Positions 1-14,190 are shown, counted from the first letter of the stretch. The stretch: DNA of 64,000 bases from Hymenolepis diminuta (GCA_900708905.1 CAADRB010000023.1:294295-358294); one strand, 5' to 3'. The notes: generated by a model not told the origin, from the letters alone. Numbers and translations: made by a program.

Positions 1-2630
1 TAGAAATGGAAAGTGAGCACCGTAATTAGCTTGAAATAAGAGTGACGAAACATTTCAGAGCCTGCCTCCTCGAGAGTGGCTGACCATTGGTGTAGATAAT
101 TTTGATTTCCTGATATATACCAGTAGGTGTTGTTGTGTAATGAATTAACCGGCACAATATGCAAAGATATAATAATTGGGCATTTGGTTCTATAGTAAAA
201 ACACAATTTTCAAATCAGACTGGCAAGTGCAAAAAAATTAGTTTTAACCTGGAGTGATATAGTTTTATAACTTTCACGCCAATCCAATATATTGCTGGTC
301 ATAAATATGGATTATAAAAATGTCATAAATAAATTATAAACGTTAATTAGCATTTCTTTTGCACTTTGGACACTTTTTAGTTTTTACGTCTAACCTTCAT
401 CAAATTACCGCTGATTTCGTAAGGTATAAAAGCCTGTTTTTATAGACCGAGGATGTCTATATTTTAAAATCCTTGAAAAATGACATCGGGAGTCTTTTAT
501 TAAAATGCGAAAAGGTAATTTTATCTTCCTTAACTTTTATGTCAATAGCACCATCTAATTACTTAATTGAAAGCCAAATCACTCTGACTGACTTTTAGGG
601 TTCAGGTATAGGGTTGCCTCAGCCATTTGTAAGCTATCCGACGAAATGGTCTTGCACAGACATCTCATACTTGTTTTAGCATTTATAACAGAAGTTTGTG
701 ATTTTCAATATCACCTCGTTTTCACTGAGTGTTTCTTGTAGCAAACATCTCAGTTATTTTTTCTCAGAGGCGTATCAGTAAAATTGTCTCTCTTAAAATG
801 AAATTAGAGGAACGGATTCTATGGACAGAATTAGTGCCTTTTACAAAGCACATTCATCTTCAATCATTTTAGCTTCTAATCACATTTCTTAATTTCGGAA
901 AAAATGTAAAAAGTGACTTTTTTTCTATTTTAAGCAAGATTAATACCCTCAGATGAATTCTCGGAAGAGCAATTTAAGTGAATCTTCCCTGTTTGATGTA
1001 TTTTAAAAATCAATTATGTTAGTTTATAGCGTCAAATATATTTTAATTGGTTAAATAAAAGCAAGTATGCTTACTGAAATGTAAATGGGGTTTGAATGTC
1101 AAATTATATAGGACGTAAATTGAAGGACTACAAATTGGGTTTAATAAAAATCGTCAACTTAGCATTTCTTTTAACGAACATTTGTCCGTATAAATGCCAG
1201 TGAACTTATTTATCAGTTCATGAAACTAAAAAAGCCATATTCAAGATACAAATTGGACAGAATCGCTTGCAATTCTCGATTAATAGAGGGAGGGAGGCGA
1301 ATTTTAAGATTTAGAGAACTCGGCTCTGAAACAACTACTTCCATATAACGTAAATTGCCGGTGGTTCTGCTTTATTCACAAAATCTTCATGAATTGAGCA
1401 CTTGATAGTATTCTGTCTAGTTAAAATTCAGCTTAAATGCTTTTGATGGTAGAAGAAGACAAATAACAATTGAAAATTTCAAAAGATTGAGAAGTGGTGT
1501 CAATCCTATTTGGGCAACAGAGCTATTAAGTGGCTTTTGTCGCGATTTGAGACGATTACAATTTACCTTTTAATGTTAATAAAAATTACACCTATGACCA
1601 CGGATGATATATGAAAATCGTCCAGTAAACTATATTATACGGAGTAATGAAGTTTAAACCCTTTTTTAGAAATTAGAGGTCAAAATAGGTTTGAATCTGT
1701 CGCCTTTATTTCTAGATTTTCCAAAATATTTCCGCTAGTCACAATAATCCGTATTTTTCATTCCACCTAATGGTAAGAAAAGTTAAATGAGCGGTTCATG
1801 TTTCTTGATATAAAATACGTTTTAAATAAGTGTATTAAGGTAACCATGGTAATGAATGGCATTGGGTACATATCCATATTTTTTGAGACCTCATATCAGT
1901 TAACCTATTAACCTCTCTTTAGAGATCTCTTTGTCTGTCTGCAAATTACTAGACACCAAGTAAACAAAGAGCACATATCTATAATTTATAATATTAATAA
2001 TTCTAAAAAGTGACTTGTTTTTAACCACATAATTGGTTTAGAGCCTGTCATTACAGTTTCAAAAAGTTGGCAGTTGTAATTGATTTAACTTAAAGTTGAA
2101 TGTTTCAAAATGGACAAATGTCATGAGATTGAAGAGAGTATGTTTTTATTTCTGCTATGCAGCACGTGTATCCTAAAATTGTGGATTTTAATGGAATTGT
2201 GAAATCCAGTAGGTGATGAGCTTTATAAGCAAAACAATATGAGTCATTGGAGAATAATAAAGCAGGAATTGGTACGGATTAGAAGTGACGAGGGGGAGAA
2301 GGCAAAATTTGGAATCACTTCATCTCTCACACTTCTTGGAAGTAAATTGATCGAATTTAACGATTAAATGCTGTCTGTATGGAAATAGATGTTGCACTTT
2401 AGGCTAGAACGAAAGGTGCTGTCAGGTTATGGTATTTAAAAGTGGGTTCAATTAGGGAGGAGCCTATAAGGACATAAACGGTGTTAATAATTTCACGTTA
2501 CCTCAAAAGAGCAACCGAAATTTAAACACGGCAATCGATTTTACTTTTACCTTTGAAATAGTCATACAGTTTTCTCCTGTTCAAAAATATATCTTGAAAT
2601 TGTCACTAATTATAATTAATAAAAATAACA
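1..2630. other. AT-rich spacer, no gene recognised
   Basis: I see no open frame of useful length, no convincing splice-site pairs and no repeat that I can match elsewhere in the window. Composition is AT-rich with frequent stops in all frames. Confidence 0.5.
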
Positions 2631-2639
2631 CTTTACAAT

Positions 2640-3900
2640 TGTGATTATTTGTAATAGATATTAGTTATTTAAAATTTTTCTCTAGAGGTCATAGATAGAG
2701 GTCATCAAAGAATAATAAAATCAAAAATCAATCCTATTGTGACCGTGTCATTGATAGCAGCGAAATCCATTTCAACAAGTTTTGCTGCCTTATCATACCA
2801 TTAATTACCAAGATTACTTGGTAGCAGATCACTGTGTATCGTAAAATTGGAAGAAACAATAGTCCATTTTAACTTTTCGGAAACATGTCGAAAGTATACT
2901 GATAAAATCAAACTAACCTTTCAGAGGATGAATACTGCAATTTAAATTTGAAAGGGGAATGTCATAAATCAGTGGAAGAAAAATGCAAGTAAACGATCAT
3001 TATCAGTTAGTGGAACCTGAGCAGTTCTTGCAATGAGCTACATACTATGAATAATTTTACACTTCCTTATATTAACAATAATAATTACAACCCAGTGGCA
3101 GGTTTTGTTTTTGACTTTGAGTGATTTGAAATTTCACAAGAATTTGCTTTAGACTGCAATTATTGCAGAGTGTACAAATTGAAAACTAGCAGTTTATTAA
3201 ATAGATGATCTGGCATGAATGACTTACGATAAATACAACTTGAAGATCGGTCCAGCGTTTAACTAAAACGATTCCTAGAAATTTGGGAGGAGTATTGAAG
3301 AGTCTTCATTTATCAAAGATACAATTACAATAATTTGTAATAGATATCAGTTATTTTCATAATTTTCTTCTACGGCATATGGTGGAAGCTAGCTTATTGT
3401 TTGCTTTTAACCCTGTCTGGGAAAGGTCCTGCTCCTGATGATGAAGAAGTCGGGCAAAATTTTACTTCATCTACGTAGCGTAAAAATGACATATCTGGAT
3501 GTATTGGCAAGCAGTCAGGAGGACTCTAGGCATTCCATCCCTATCCTATTTTCATCACAAAATGGATTTCAATCGGAAGCAAATGCAGATGACTATATAA
3601 CGCTCGTCTAAGGGATACGTAGAATAATGGCAATTTGGAATCCTGCTCCTCATGTCTAACGCCATGTTTAGAGGATGATGAGAGTGAATTCATTTCTATA
3701 AACCGTTATCAACTACTAAGGTGACTGATAGAATATGGTTGTTCATGAGGCTGAGTAGACTGAGTCGTTGTCTTTACACTCTCCACTCGAAAATATAACC
3801 ATATATGAATTATTTTTCCAAAATGAGGACGATGACGGTTATCTTATAGAAAACTTCACTTCTGCCCAAAATTGTTCTCATAATTTTTCTAAAAATGAAA
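2640..3900 (+). repeat. Decayed copy of a locally repeated sequence (family F)
   Basis: The segment from about 3430 to 3860 aligns by eye with 5180-5577: both carry a stretch reading tggaatcctgctcctcat or cagaatcttgctccccat, then an acidic-coding stretch, then a shared tail around aatataacc. The short AT-rich motif ttgtaatagatatyagttattt occurs at about 2650 and again at about 3336, with a weaker form near 5094. The copy at 3.4 kb has many stops and indels, so it is the more decayed member. Whether the ancestor was a host gene or a transposon is not clear. Confidence 0.4.
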
Positions 3901-4639
3901 GCTCTAACAAAGATTAATATTATTAGAGATAATGTAGTGAACTTTTACTGTGTTGAATTTGTAAAGCAGACGTATTTTTGTATTACCTCGTGTTTGATTA
4001 CATTTATTAATTTCGTTTGAATGGGCTATTGAAAATATTTCGGACTTTTAAAAAATAAAGATGACAGAACACATCTGACTGTGTTTTAGCAATATATAAA
4101 TTTATCGAATGAATTTTATTCCAAATATTGGATGGTTGAGAGCAGATAGATAGTTTCTTTTAGTCCACTTATTCAAATGAAATAATTGGCTAATATTTGC
4201 AGAAACAAACAAACATTACCATCAGAATCAATATATATGTATGTACATATTGCGAGGCTGGAACATAAATATTGATTTTAATGCTATTCCAAGAGAAGAA
4301 ATGGAGGTAAAATTCAAGACTTTATGTTTAAACATAATAGGATTATTAAGACATTGTCTGGACTGGAAACGTCTACGTGCTCATAATAATCTAAACCTGA
4401 TATAATTACGCTGATTTGTGCTTGTCAAATACCGATCTCTTAGTATTCGAGAAACGGCGGGTTTGGATACTGACGTTATTAACAAAGACTTAGTCTTACA
4501 TTTCAAGAATGAATTGTAATTTGTTAAAACTAAAAAAAGAGGTCTCCATTTGGAACATCACAAATTAAAAGAATGTCCTACAGCAATTATGAAATCTGTG
4601 TGTCGGCGAAGATTCACACCTGATACACATTAAACAACC

Positions 4640-4905
4640 GCAACACTACTGCAGATTTATCGTAGAATTTAACAATAGAAAATACCCGGATATATTTTGA
4701 AGAACAAATTTAGATGTTCCATAATAGGAATCAACGCAAGGCATCACGGATACTTTGTGGGAAGTGTAAGGGATCTCCCCGATGAATTTTGAACACAAAC
4801 GATGAGTGATTGACTTGAGCATCCAAATGCTATCTAATGCAATTAAAGCTAGAAAGTGAGATGTCATAAATTCAATAAAAGGGGAAAGAGATAAAGCCAA
4901 CTATC
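4640..4905 (-). other. Weak open frame, 84 codons, unassigned
   Basis: An 84-codon minus-strand frame (4646-4900) is open, but its residue content is that of AT-rich background with hydrophobic runs and no motif. No splice context supports it. I regard it as probably chance. Confidence 0.1.
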
Positions 4906-5084
4906 CATCAGATGAAAACACAGTTGGATAAATGCTGTAAATATGAGTAATAATTATAACTCGATGAAAGGTTTTTCTGTTGTTCTTAACAATCTTCGAA
5001 TTTAATCCAATTCAATTATATATTCTGACAATATTTTTGATTATAACAATTAAATGAAAATGTAATTTGAATAATAAGGTAAAA

Positions 5085-5577
5085 TTGTAATTTTTTGTAA
5101 TGGATAACAAATTACTACTTGTGAAAGGGCAAATTTACATGAATTATTAAATGTATCTAACATTTTGGTGTTAAATCTGACTGCTGTTCTGATTCTGACG
5201 GTAATGAATCCAAAAAATTTTGCATTCTCGCCCACCTCGAGCGAAAATGAATCACGTCTTTATGAACTTGGAAACTGTCAGAAAAATTCCTCTCCCCAAC
5301 TCCTAATACATTACCACTCCCATCTAGGGAATGGGATGTTGAATTAGAAGACAACGAAAATGAATGTTTGAACGGTCGTCCGAGTAATATACAGAACAGT
5401 GGTGATTCAGAATCTTGCTCCCCATACCTTACTTCGTCCATAAAAGAAGATGAAAGTGCTTTTGTTCCTATTGGCGGTTCCGACAACAATGATAAACCGA
5501 GCAAAGATGCTTATGGAACTGAAGATATGTGGTGGTCGTTAACTTCACTTGAAAATATAACCCTGGACCAATTATGA
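5085..5577 (+). pseudogene. Broken acidic-protein ORF, best-preserved copy of family F
   Basis: An open frame ends at 5577 and can be followed back to about 5290, where it continues only after a one-base shift into another frame. The predicted product is rich in Asp, Glu, Ser and Asn, with stretches such as SSIKEDESAFVPIGGSDN, and ends in an aromatic patch (EDMWWSLTSL). No conserved domain is recognised. The frameshift, the lack of an obvious start and the more decayed relative at 3.4 kb suggest a pseudogene. The acidic N-terminal regions of some DNA transposases look similar, but no catalytic part is visible nearby. Confidence 0.35.
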
Positions 5578-6833
5578 TTATTCATTTAGTTTATTCGATC
5601 AAGAGTGAACAATCCGATAACTTTTCCTTGATAATCGAAAGGAAAATGTTACCCCGAGAAAGAGATCTGCTGCCTTGTACTGATGCGGCGTTAGGAAATC
5701 TAATCTTCCCTTTATAATCTCTGCTCCGCCTAGATATTGCTAGACTAAATTTAACTCAACCCGACGAGAGTGATGGGTCAGAACTGCATTTGCTCTAAGA
5801 CATTTTATTAATTCAACAATGACTATATATGAGTTCAAATGGAAAATCAAAACAATTCAAGAATGTTAATAGTTTCTGTCTCGAATAACTGCCATGGTTT
5901 CAGAATCGGCGTGAGTCCGCCCACTGATATTGCTGGTGAGTAACTTAGAGACCACTTGTAAGAAATGCTCAGTCCGAGAAAAACATAAAATCTGCGGCTG
6001 TAGACTTTGTAGGTTGGCATCCATTCAGATGTAAATTCAAAATTTCTGTTTAAATCCCACACATAATTTCACTTTGGCGCCTATTTCGTTTATAATAATC
6101 TACATTTGAGGGAATTAGACGATAAAAGGGTACTTTTAGCATTTTGGTTAACGAGGCCCTAAAAATCAATGTAATTATATTTTTACAACATTGAGTTTTA
6201 AATGGATTTTTTAATAATAACTTGGTGTTCTCTTGAAACTTCACAGTATTAATGAAATTTCTTATTTTTTTACAAGATCTGCATTGTTGCATAACAGACA
6301 AAAGATAGCAGCTAGTAGGCATTATATCAGCTTATCACTTCTCATACAGAAGTAAAGTATAATTTAACGTATAAACGAGAACAGATTAGAGAATAAATAT
6401 AAATGTTTAATAACAGGAGTTAAAGCACCACAAATAGTTTACAGTATAGTCTATAGGTATTTTAACATAAAGCAACCCTAGTTCCAAGTGATGGTACTTT
6501 ATAATCTAACTGAGTCAAGCTAGCAGTATGCAATGGCCTTCCCCAAATCAATCAGAATATCCCTAATTGGGGCGAACCAGTTGCGCATTTAATGATCACA
6601 GAGAAGGGAGAGGAAAGAGAGAAGGTGGGTTTCATGTTAAAATTGGAATTGTGTGGAAAGACTAAATAAAGCCCATTAGGATATTTCGTGATCTTTGCTT
6701 GATGGCAATTAGGTGTGAGTCAATTGGTGTGTAATACGTAGCGAGACTTAGTAGACCGAAGAATCGAACTGCAAAAGTACAAAAAACAGTTTCTGATCCC
6801 TCTAATTAATTTCCTACAATCGTGTGTCAGTGT

Positions 6834-7090
6834 TAGGATTAGTAGCGTAGTGGTAAGCGTGTACGTCTACCAAGTCAGATTTCAAGAGATTGATGTTTAT
6901 CAAAACACATTCAGTGCTATAAATGGTCAACCACACTGGTTGATTCTCATCAACAAGAGGGATGATAAAGTGTGAATTTCGCGTTGGAGAGGTGCCAATA
7001 TAGATTTTCCCGACCCAAATTTCATATCTCCTATAAGACCATTTTAATTTTATGAATTTACTAATAGCAAACTTAAGAAGATTTGAGGAG
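6834..7090 (+). mobile_element. SINE-like element with tRNA-derived head
   Basis: The sequence tagcgtagtggtaagcg (about 6843-6859) matches an RNA polymerase III A box in the D-arm of a tRNA and is followed by an anticodon-arm-like stretch (cgtctaccaag). The region at about 6884-6896 lies where a B box would be but is degraded. The unrelated tail that follows is what a tRNA-derived SINE would have. It is not an intact tRNA gene because no clean T-arm or acceptor stem can be drawn. The end of the element is uncertain. Confidence 0.4.
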
Positions 7091-8639
7091 ATAAAGCGCA
7101 ATTAAATTTTGAAATATTATTTTAATTAATAATATCAAACTTTAATTATTTTTAGTATTCCTCATTTCAGTGTTTTAAATGACTCCTAAATAACAGATTT
7201 AGCAACTTTCCATTTTTTAATCAAGCCGTCGCTCCAATTTATCATTTCCTTGTCGCTTTTGAAAGATAAAATAAGAAAATTTATTATTAGATAACATATT
7301 GGAGAATTATTAAGCGCTTGCGCTTATTTTTATTTTAAAATTGTGATTTTGCATTATTATTGGCATAAAATTTTCCAAAACTTTTTCTAAATTTGCTTCC
7401 TTCCACAATAGTTGACTTTACCTAGTTCGATTTCCCTTTTTCCACCTTTTGACTGCTTCTTTGTTTCATCCGATATTATTTATAATTTAAAAGATCATTA
7501 TACAGCATCCACTTCATTGCAACCTGTTGCATTTGTCCGATGACCTGATTTTATCTGTGTTGAGATAATTCATTGAAAGTAACTTATTGAGGATCTTAGA
7601 AGCTTTAAAAAGCGAGCGATTTTTCATTTGAGTGATTCTCGAACGAGTTTGACAACTATTCATAAATTGTGGAGACTTATCTGATTTCTCATTGAAGGAT
7701 TTTCAAAACTTCGTGGTTTCATTTGTTCTTTTCTGTTAAAATGTAGGTATTATGCGGCAGATGTGATTACTTCCTTGCCAATAAACGGATTAGTTGGCAC
7801 ATTATGTATTTCAAAATGGTGATTTGGTAAAATTGGGCGAATAATTTTAGTATTTTAAGCTTAAAATAGTTCAAAAGGATACTAAATAAAGCAGAAGCTT
7901 AATTTAATGTTAGCAATGAAAACTCCAAGCCCTTTCAGAGGAATTTCAGCGCTTTAGCAATTCTTCTATAGAGGTTTTTCTATAACATTTTCAAATTTCA
8001 TAGAAGATAAGCGTATTCATTGATAACACAGCAACCAATCACTTTTTCAAAGTTAGATATCAATAGGTTTTCAATCTCAATTAGTTAAACAGAGCCGCCT
8101 TTTATGTCACAAGTCTTCTTCTTACTACATTGAACCTATTGAATACTCCTGAAGACAGTGAAATCACGAAGTTATCAATGAATGTCGTCATCGTTGCTAC
8201 TAATCCTTTAATTTCATTTCAGACCTACGTTTGGAGGCGTTCTATTTCAAAAGCCTAATATTCCGGCCCAGAGGAGGAAACGGATCTGCCTGGATAAAAG
8301 TGATTTAATGCACCAATTTCAGGTAATCCACATAGACGGACGAATTGCAAGTCTAGCGACAGGGCGCACGGATAAAAATTTCAGTCACATATCCCTGAGC
8401 CCGATTGTTCAATTTTTACATGATGACCGGAAATCTTTCAAAGTTTAGGCTTTTAGTTATGGATGGCATTAAAATTTAATACATAATTACGCGGAAGTAT
8501 TAATTACGGTTAGTACTGAATATTAATAATTATAATTAATTGCATAACGTCAGAGGCATATTTTAAGTGCTGTTAAATATTATGCAAGATAATTGTAGTT
8601 CCAATAAGGAAGTTGCGAAGATCCTTTAATCAACCGATC

Positions 8640-9060
8640 CTGAAAATGAATTTGTATTGCACGAAGGAGGTCCTACTTTTGGAGACCAACGTCAGTCTAT
8701 GTTAAAGAGCATCTGTGGGAAGTTCTTGAATCTGACCATGACGATGATGCAATTGAACCGTTCATCGTTAGTGATTATGGCACTGAAATCAGATATCTAG
8801 CTCCTTCCTCCTTTTCCCTATTTTGAAAGCGTTCCAAAAGAAAGACAGGTGTATAGACAGTATTGAAACTAATTCATTAAAAACAGATGGTTTTACATTC
8901 CAGTCCGGGTTGCAGTTAACATATGCATCGTCAGATTCCGATAGAAATCTTGACTGTGTTAGAATAGGAACGCAGAAAAATGAAATTGAATTGTCCACCA
9001 TCAGAAATCAGGACGTTGAATTTAGATGTTTAGAGCAACCAAGAATTCATTGACAAGGGA
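8640..9060 (+). pseudogene. Fragmented acidic ORFs, possibly related to family F
   Basis: Two partial frames are visible. One, about 8680-8790, encodes an acidic stretch (ESDHDDDAIEPFIVSDYG). The second, 8823-9053, is 76 codons and contains ASSDSDRNLD, which recalls CSDSDGNES at about 5185 in the 5.1 kb copy. The frames are broken relative to each other. Relationship to family F is suggested by composition and these short similarities only. Confidence 0.25.
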
Positions 9061-11300
9061 TACACATGCTGATGAATTGAAGAGAGTTTATTCTGAGTAA
9101 TTTTAGGAAAACGTTAAAAAATTAACAATTACTATCGTTCCGGTTGCAATTAAAGTAGTGGTTGAACTTATTTATTTTACATTTGTCCATATACGTATGT
9201 ATGCATACATAAACGCAATTATAGCGTGTCTTTTCATTTCATTATTAAAAGCCGTGAGATTTTCTGATATAAAAATTCATTAATTACTCTTGGGTTAGTC
9301 TAAATTGTAAAAATATAGGTGTCCTCAGATACCTTACGCAGCCTGTACATATATACATATATATTAAATACATTGTGTGGCAAATTGATGATTGTTTTCT
9401 TTCAGAAATGCATAGAAGGATGGATTACATATCCATTCTTCCAGAAAAATTTTAAATTTTAGTGTATGATTTTTCTGATATCTGGTGTAGTTTAATTGGT
9501 GATTCAAAACGAGTGCTCGAGAACACAATACGGCTCAAATTTATGCAATAACAAAATTTACAGCAAAAGCTGCAGTACCAATATCCCGTTGCAAAAATAA
9601 TCCTTTCTACCATAACTCAGAAGAAATTCTGTTTCTTGGTTGCCAGCAATATCTCAAGGAGAATTGACATTAACTAATTATTGAACAGTGTTGGAAATGA
9701 TTTTAGGGTACGTAATACTTTGTAAATTCTACCATGTTCAAGGAAGCATACTATGGTTGTGATAACTCGGTCGCAGAAGTTAGAAAGGAAAGTACTGTAG
9801 TTCAAAACGCAGTTTTTGTCGTTTTGATGTAAAAATTTATATATTAATATTGCAGCATTATACACTAATAGGATTTTTACTGTCAATCCAGTAGTTTAAT
9901 ACTAAGAAAGGATCATTTCCAGATACAAGCATAGAAGAACAGCGAATGCACTAACTAATACTCAAGAAAGGAATTTACTCCCGGAAAGTACTATGGGGTT
10001 AGTAAGGTACTGGAATATAACCAGTCCTACCTTCATCACTAACAGAAGGGAGCAAATAGTTTTGTAATTAGATAACATCAAAATTTTGTTGATTTTTGTA
10101 GGAGAGCACTTTCAAACCCGAAGGGTTAATGTATATAGACATCAAAACTAGTCGAGCGGGTAATTTCACCCTAAATGGCAATATTTTTGGATAGGCAATA
10201 AACGCATAGAGATAAAATTTGTCTCATATGCTGTGGCAAACAAGTATTACCAGGATGAATTCAAACGTTTTTTTCTTTGATATTTGAAGTATTATCAGGG
10301 GCCAAATTATTCTCGTTTAACCTCACTTCCTTTGTAATATCAGAATTAACAAAGCACCAAAAATATGAGGGGAACATCGAGGAATTGAATGACACAAGAA
10401 TGTATTGAATTACTGTATAAAGATCAGAAATAAATAAATCGTACTGCCAAAATTACTTAATGAATCGGGGATTCACACAAATTTTACGAGACTCAAATAC
10501 TTCAATTATCAAAGTATCATATCTATTTATATGTGGAGTAAAATAAAGTCATTATCACTAGGTCGAATACGACGTCACACAGATTACTCATATTGGAATT
10601 GACAATGAAACGCTTTGGTGAATGACCCAGGAAGAATAGAGTCACATTAGGAATGGAGTTGATATAAATGCGAATCAAATACGCATATAGAAATTTAATC
10701 CATAACATAATCCACTTAATTCAACAATAATTCTAAGTACCTTTTTTAGTTTAAATAGCAGAACTTTGACAAACCTTTACACAAAATACGTTTCCTGACA
10801 TCCACAATCTGTGCTTTTTAGGATACTTGTTCTAATGATTTATATATGTATAAAAAGTTAAGGAAATCAAGGTCAGGGAAATTTTTAGCCTTCAGTCATA
10901 GCTGTAAATATTAGCTTACGTCATCTTAAGATTCTGCAGCATTAAAGATGGAGAGGAGGGAGATGGTACGACCAACTTTGGTTTGAACTTAAGCTTACCT
11001 CCCTTCTGACATCAAACTGATTATAATCAGTTCAAAAAATAGGCAACAATGAATTGAATTTTTGTAAACTTGTTTTCATTTAATATCTACTCCTTTTATA
11101 AATGTCATGCTAAGGGCTTTGCATGATTTTGTTGAAATGCTAATTTAAAATAAAGATTAACCAGCCAAAGGGATAATATATAATAAATTCAAATTAATTG
11201 ATTTCAATTGATTAAAAATGACATTTTCTGAAGCATATTCCAAATTTGACTCCAGTTTGGAATACTTTAACGAACTACAAGCTGATGTTCCCAGCTAGGA
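9061..11300. other. AT-rich spacer, no gene recognised
   Basis: Only short chance frames occur. Short (TA/CA)-rich stretches at about 9190-9215 and 9345-9365 are simple-sequence noise. Confidence 0.45.
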
Positions 11301-11309
11301 AGGAGGAAG

Positions 11310-11450
11310 ACACAAATTCTCGTTGTCATAGCCAAAAAATATTAAAGTTCAATTTGAACCTTGTAGAGCATAACACAGTTCATAAGTGCCCATATAAATA
11401 ATTTAAGGGATAAAAGCTATTTCCAATAATATTGGGAAAAAAGCATAAGG
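11310..11450 (+). repeat. Diverged direct repeat, left copy (family E)
   Basis: This segment, reading caaattctcgttgtcatagc and onward through cataacacagttcata, aligns with 12057-12200, which has the same order of words with substitutions. The two copies lie about 746 bp apart in the same orientation. No open frame is retained. Confidence 0.45.
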
Positions 11451-12056
11451 TATGACTCGAAATTCGTTGCTGAAAATATTTGATACTCATTCTTAATTAT
11501 ATTTTCGTCACACATCCCTCTTTTAAGTCATGTCTTCCTTAGGGTTTGCTTGAAGTCCTTTTGTTGGTTTCATATTCCATCTTGGCGACGATTGCCTTTT
11601 TAAGGAGCGTATTCGGGCGATCGATGCAATTTCGGTCTGTTCTTCTTCTAATTATCATTTCCTTTGAAAATTTTTATCAATTCTGGGATTAACAGCCATC
11701 TGGAAGTTTTTGTTTATAACTCTCATCTTTCTTTGTATGGCTCCCTCCCCTTTTTCGTAGGATTGGCCCTTTTCCTTCCTCTTAGTTCATGGGACACGCT
11801 TCGAATGCTGGAATAAAACATTAAATTCGTCTTTGGTTACAAAGAAAGACTTCCATTCTCTGTATTCCTGGGACATTTAATTTCGACGCTGGTTGCAATT
11901 TGATGATTATTAAGGGCACCAGTTCAGGATGTTGGACTTCCAGATAAGTTCAAATTGATCAATATTCGGTGGCATTTTTATAAATACCTTGAGTTCTTTT
12001 TAACCTTCAGCCCCTTACCCTCTACTGGCCAAAATATTGGCTAATAAGAAAAATAA

Positions 12057-12200
12057 CGCAAGTTCTCGTTCTTCTGGCGAAAACATATTATAGTTCAACT
12101 GGGACTATGTACGGCATAACGTAATTCATATTTATTTATATAAACAAGTTAAGAAATAGGTATTATTTTCAATGATAATTGGAAGAAGACATTAATAAAA
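12057..12200 (+). repeat. Diverged direct repeat, right copy (family E)
   Basis: Partner of the copy at 11310-11450; matching words include ttctcgtt, gcataac and ttcata in the same order. The divergence indicates an old duplication or two insertions of the same dispersed family. Confidence 0.45.
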
Positions 12201-12209
12201 TATTAACTT

Positions 12210-13780
12210 CGTCAAGGGAAAATAATTAATGATTATTTGTTATCGTGTCTTTACCTTGACAAATATTGTTTATATTCATCGCATTGAAAGTGTTTAAAAA
12301 ACCGTTTGAATGAAATTATTTTGCATTTATTCACGGCATTATACTTTAATTATGAAGTGCAAATGATCATTGTGTTGCCATCATGAAATTTTCAGTGCGG
12401 AAAGCATTCAAGATAGAATGCCAGTAAATAGAACTGAATGAAAAGATTTTGAGAGTGAAGTCATTTGATTTTTAGTATTGAATTGCAAAATATTTACCAG
12501 ATGTTAGTTTTTCAAAATTCGAATTTCATGATTATTACTCATTAAACATATTCATGTCCACGATGTTAATTAATCCGGTGATTTATTTGCTGTGTTTCTT
12601 GTACTACTCCAAAGTATTTTTTTATCAATCTGATAAAGCCACATGATATTTCCTTACATAACTTTTGCGGAATGCAGCTCACTAAAGTTCAATTTTAGCG
12701 GAAATATTCAATTATATTTTAAAACAACCTTGAACATAACTATTCCAACTATGTTTTGACCATGTGCTTTACTTGTAAAATAAATGTTGAACTCTGCAAA
12801 TTTGGTAAACTCCTCTAGATGTACCTAATAATATTTCACGCGTTTCAGAACTTTCCGTATCTGCTGTCGCGTAGTACTTCCAGCTAATTACTTTAAGCAT
12901 ATAATAGGCTCGTGTATGCTGTGGATATCCGACATATAACTTTTGAAAAACTGGAGGCCTCCGACATTATTAGCTGGTTACGTGCAATAACAACAACAGT
13001 ATGTTGATAAAGATATATATTTAAAATGCACAGAGGCATTAAAAATAATAAGAAAACTCCTCGAGAATTTTAATTGCATTATTTACGTTTTTTCCTCCCA
13101 TTTGTGTTTTGTCCCGTCAGAATAAATGATTAAATTTTAAATTATAATTTGGATAATAAAAATTAAGATTTTATACTGTTAGCGATAGATATTATTAATA
13201 CAATTCTAAATGATTATCTTTAATCGAATTAGAAGCGGCTTCAAACTTTTAAACCACAATTTAGTCAGGTAATAATTAGTTGAATCAAACCATTTTCATC
13301 CAGTTTCACACAACCACAGCAAATTAACATAGATTGTTTTAAAAAAGACAAAACCTCACTTCTTTATTATTAAAAGTCGTCAAAAGTACAGAATTCGAAT
13401 TTTTTAGCATATTTTTCGCATGCAACTTCTGAAAGCCTTTAGAAACCTCACGAACCTAGACGTGGAATTTGGGGGCAATGTTTGCTATTTTTAACTTTAT
13501 GAATAATGTTGTCTGAAAAAATGGAAACTTATTTATCATATCATAAATTCCTTAGGCAAAATAAATGTACTGGAAATTCTTTTTTATAAATTACTTCTTG
13601 TCTTTTAGGTTTAATTTAAAATGAATAATAAAAAATATGTAATGTGTCATTAGAACCTTTTTATTATTTTAGAAAGTAGTATATGTCTTATTGATGATCA
13701 TAAATCATTCTAAGTTTACACTGAGTGACTACAGCCTACGGAGCTCCACGAACTTAAAAGTTTTAATTGTCCCCTCTCCA
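12210..13780. other. AT-rich spacer, nothing recognised
   Basis: No open frame, splice-site pair or matched repeat was seen here. Confidence 0.4.
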
Positions 13781-13789
13781 CTGTTTAAA

Positions 13790-14190
13790 AAGTGTAAACT
13801 GCGAAATATCACGTGAAATCATTTACTTTCTCAACCAGTTGAAGAAAAAATGAGTTCAAGTGACAAGACCGATCCTTCATGATTGGAGAACACCAATTAG
13901 TAAGCAGTAAGAATCGTAGACGAGCATTTGCTGCAATTTAGGAACGAACTGCGGAACTTGAATTTCAGAAAGCGAACTACTCACCCATTAAGTATTGTAC
14001 AACTCGACTCCAAAAGTCGAATGAAATAACTCTCTTTAGTATTTTGACGTTGCTCTCACTCTCTCTTTGATCCCCTACTCCCTATCGTTTGCTGGACCCT
14101 CTGTTATTTGGTATCACTCGCTTCCCACAATGAAGAACTGTAAAATTTTTTGTATGGATGTGGGTAATAATTATGAATTGCTTATTGATA
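13790..14190 (+). repeat. Dispersed repeat family B, copy 1
   Basis: It shares an ordered set of words with 33240-33610 and 33735-33975: a stretch with tctcaacca, then gacaagac and ccttc, then a tail with ttgctctcac, gatcccctactccct, and a 3' end near gtaaaattttttgtatgg followed by ataataatta-like sequence. All copies are diverged. No protein frame survives, so class is unknown; the common 3' end suggests a non-autonomous element. Confidence 0.4.
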
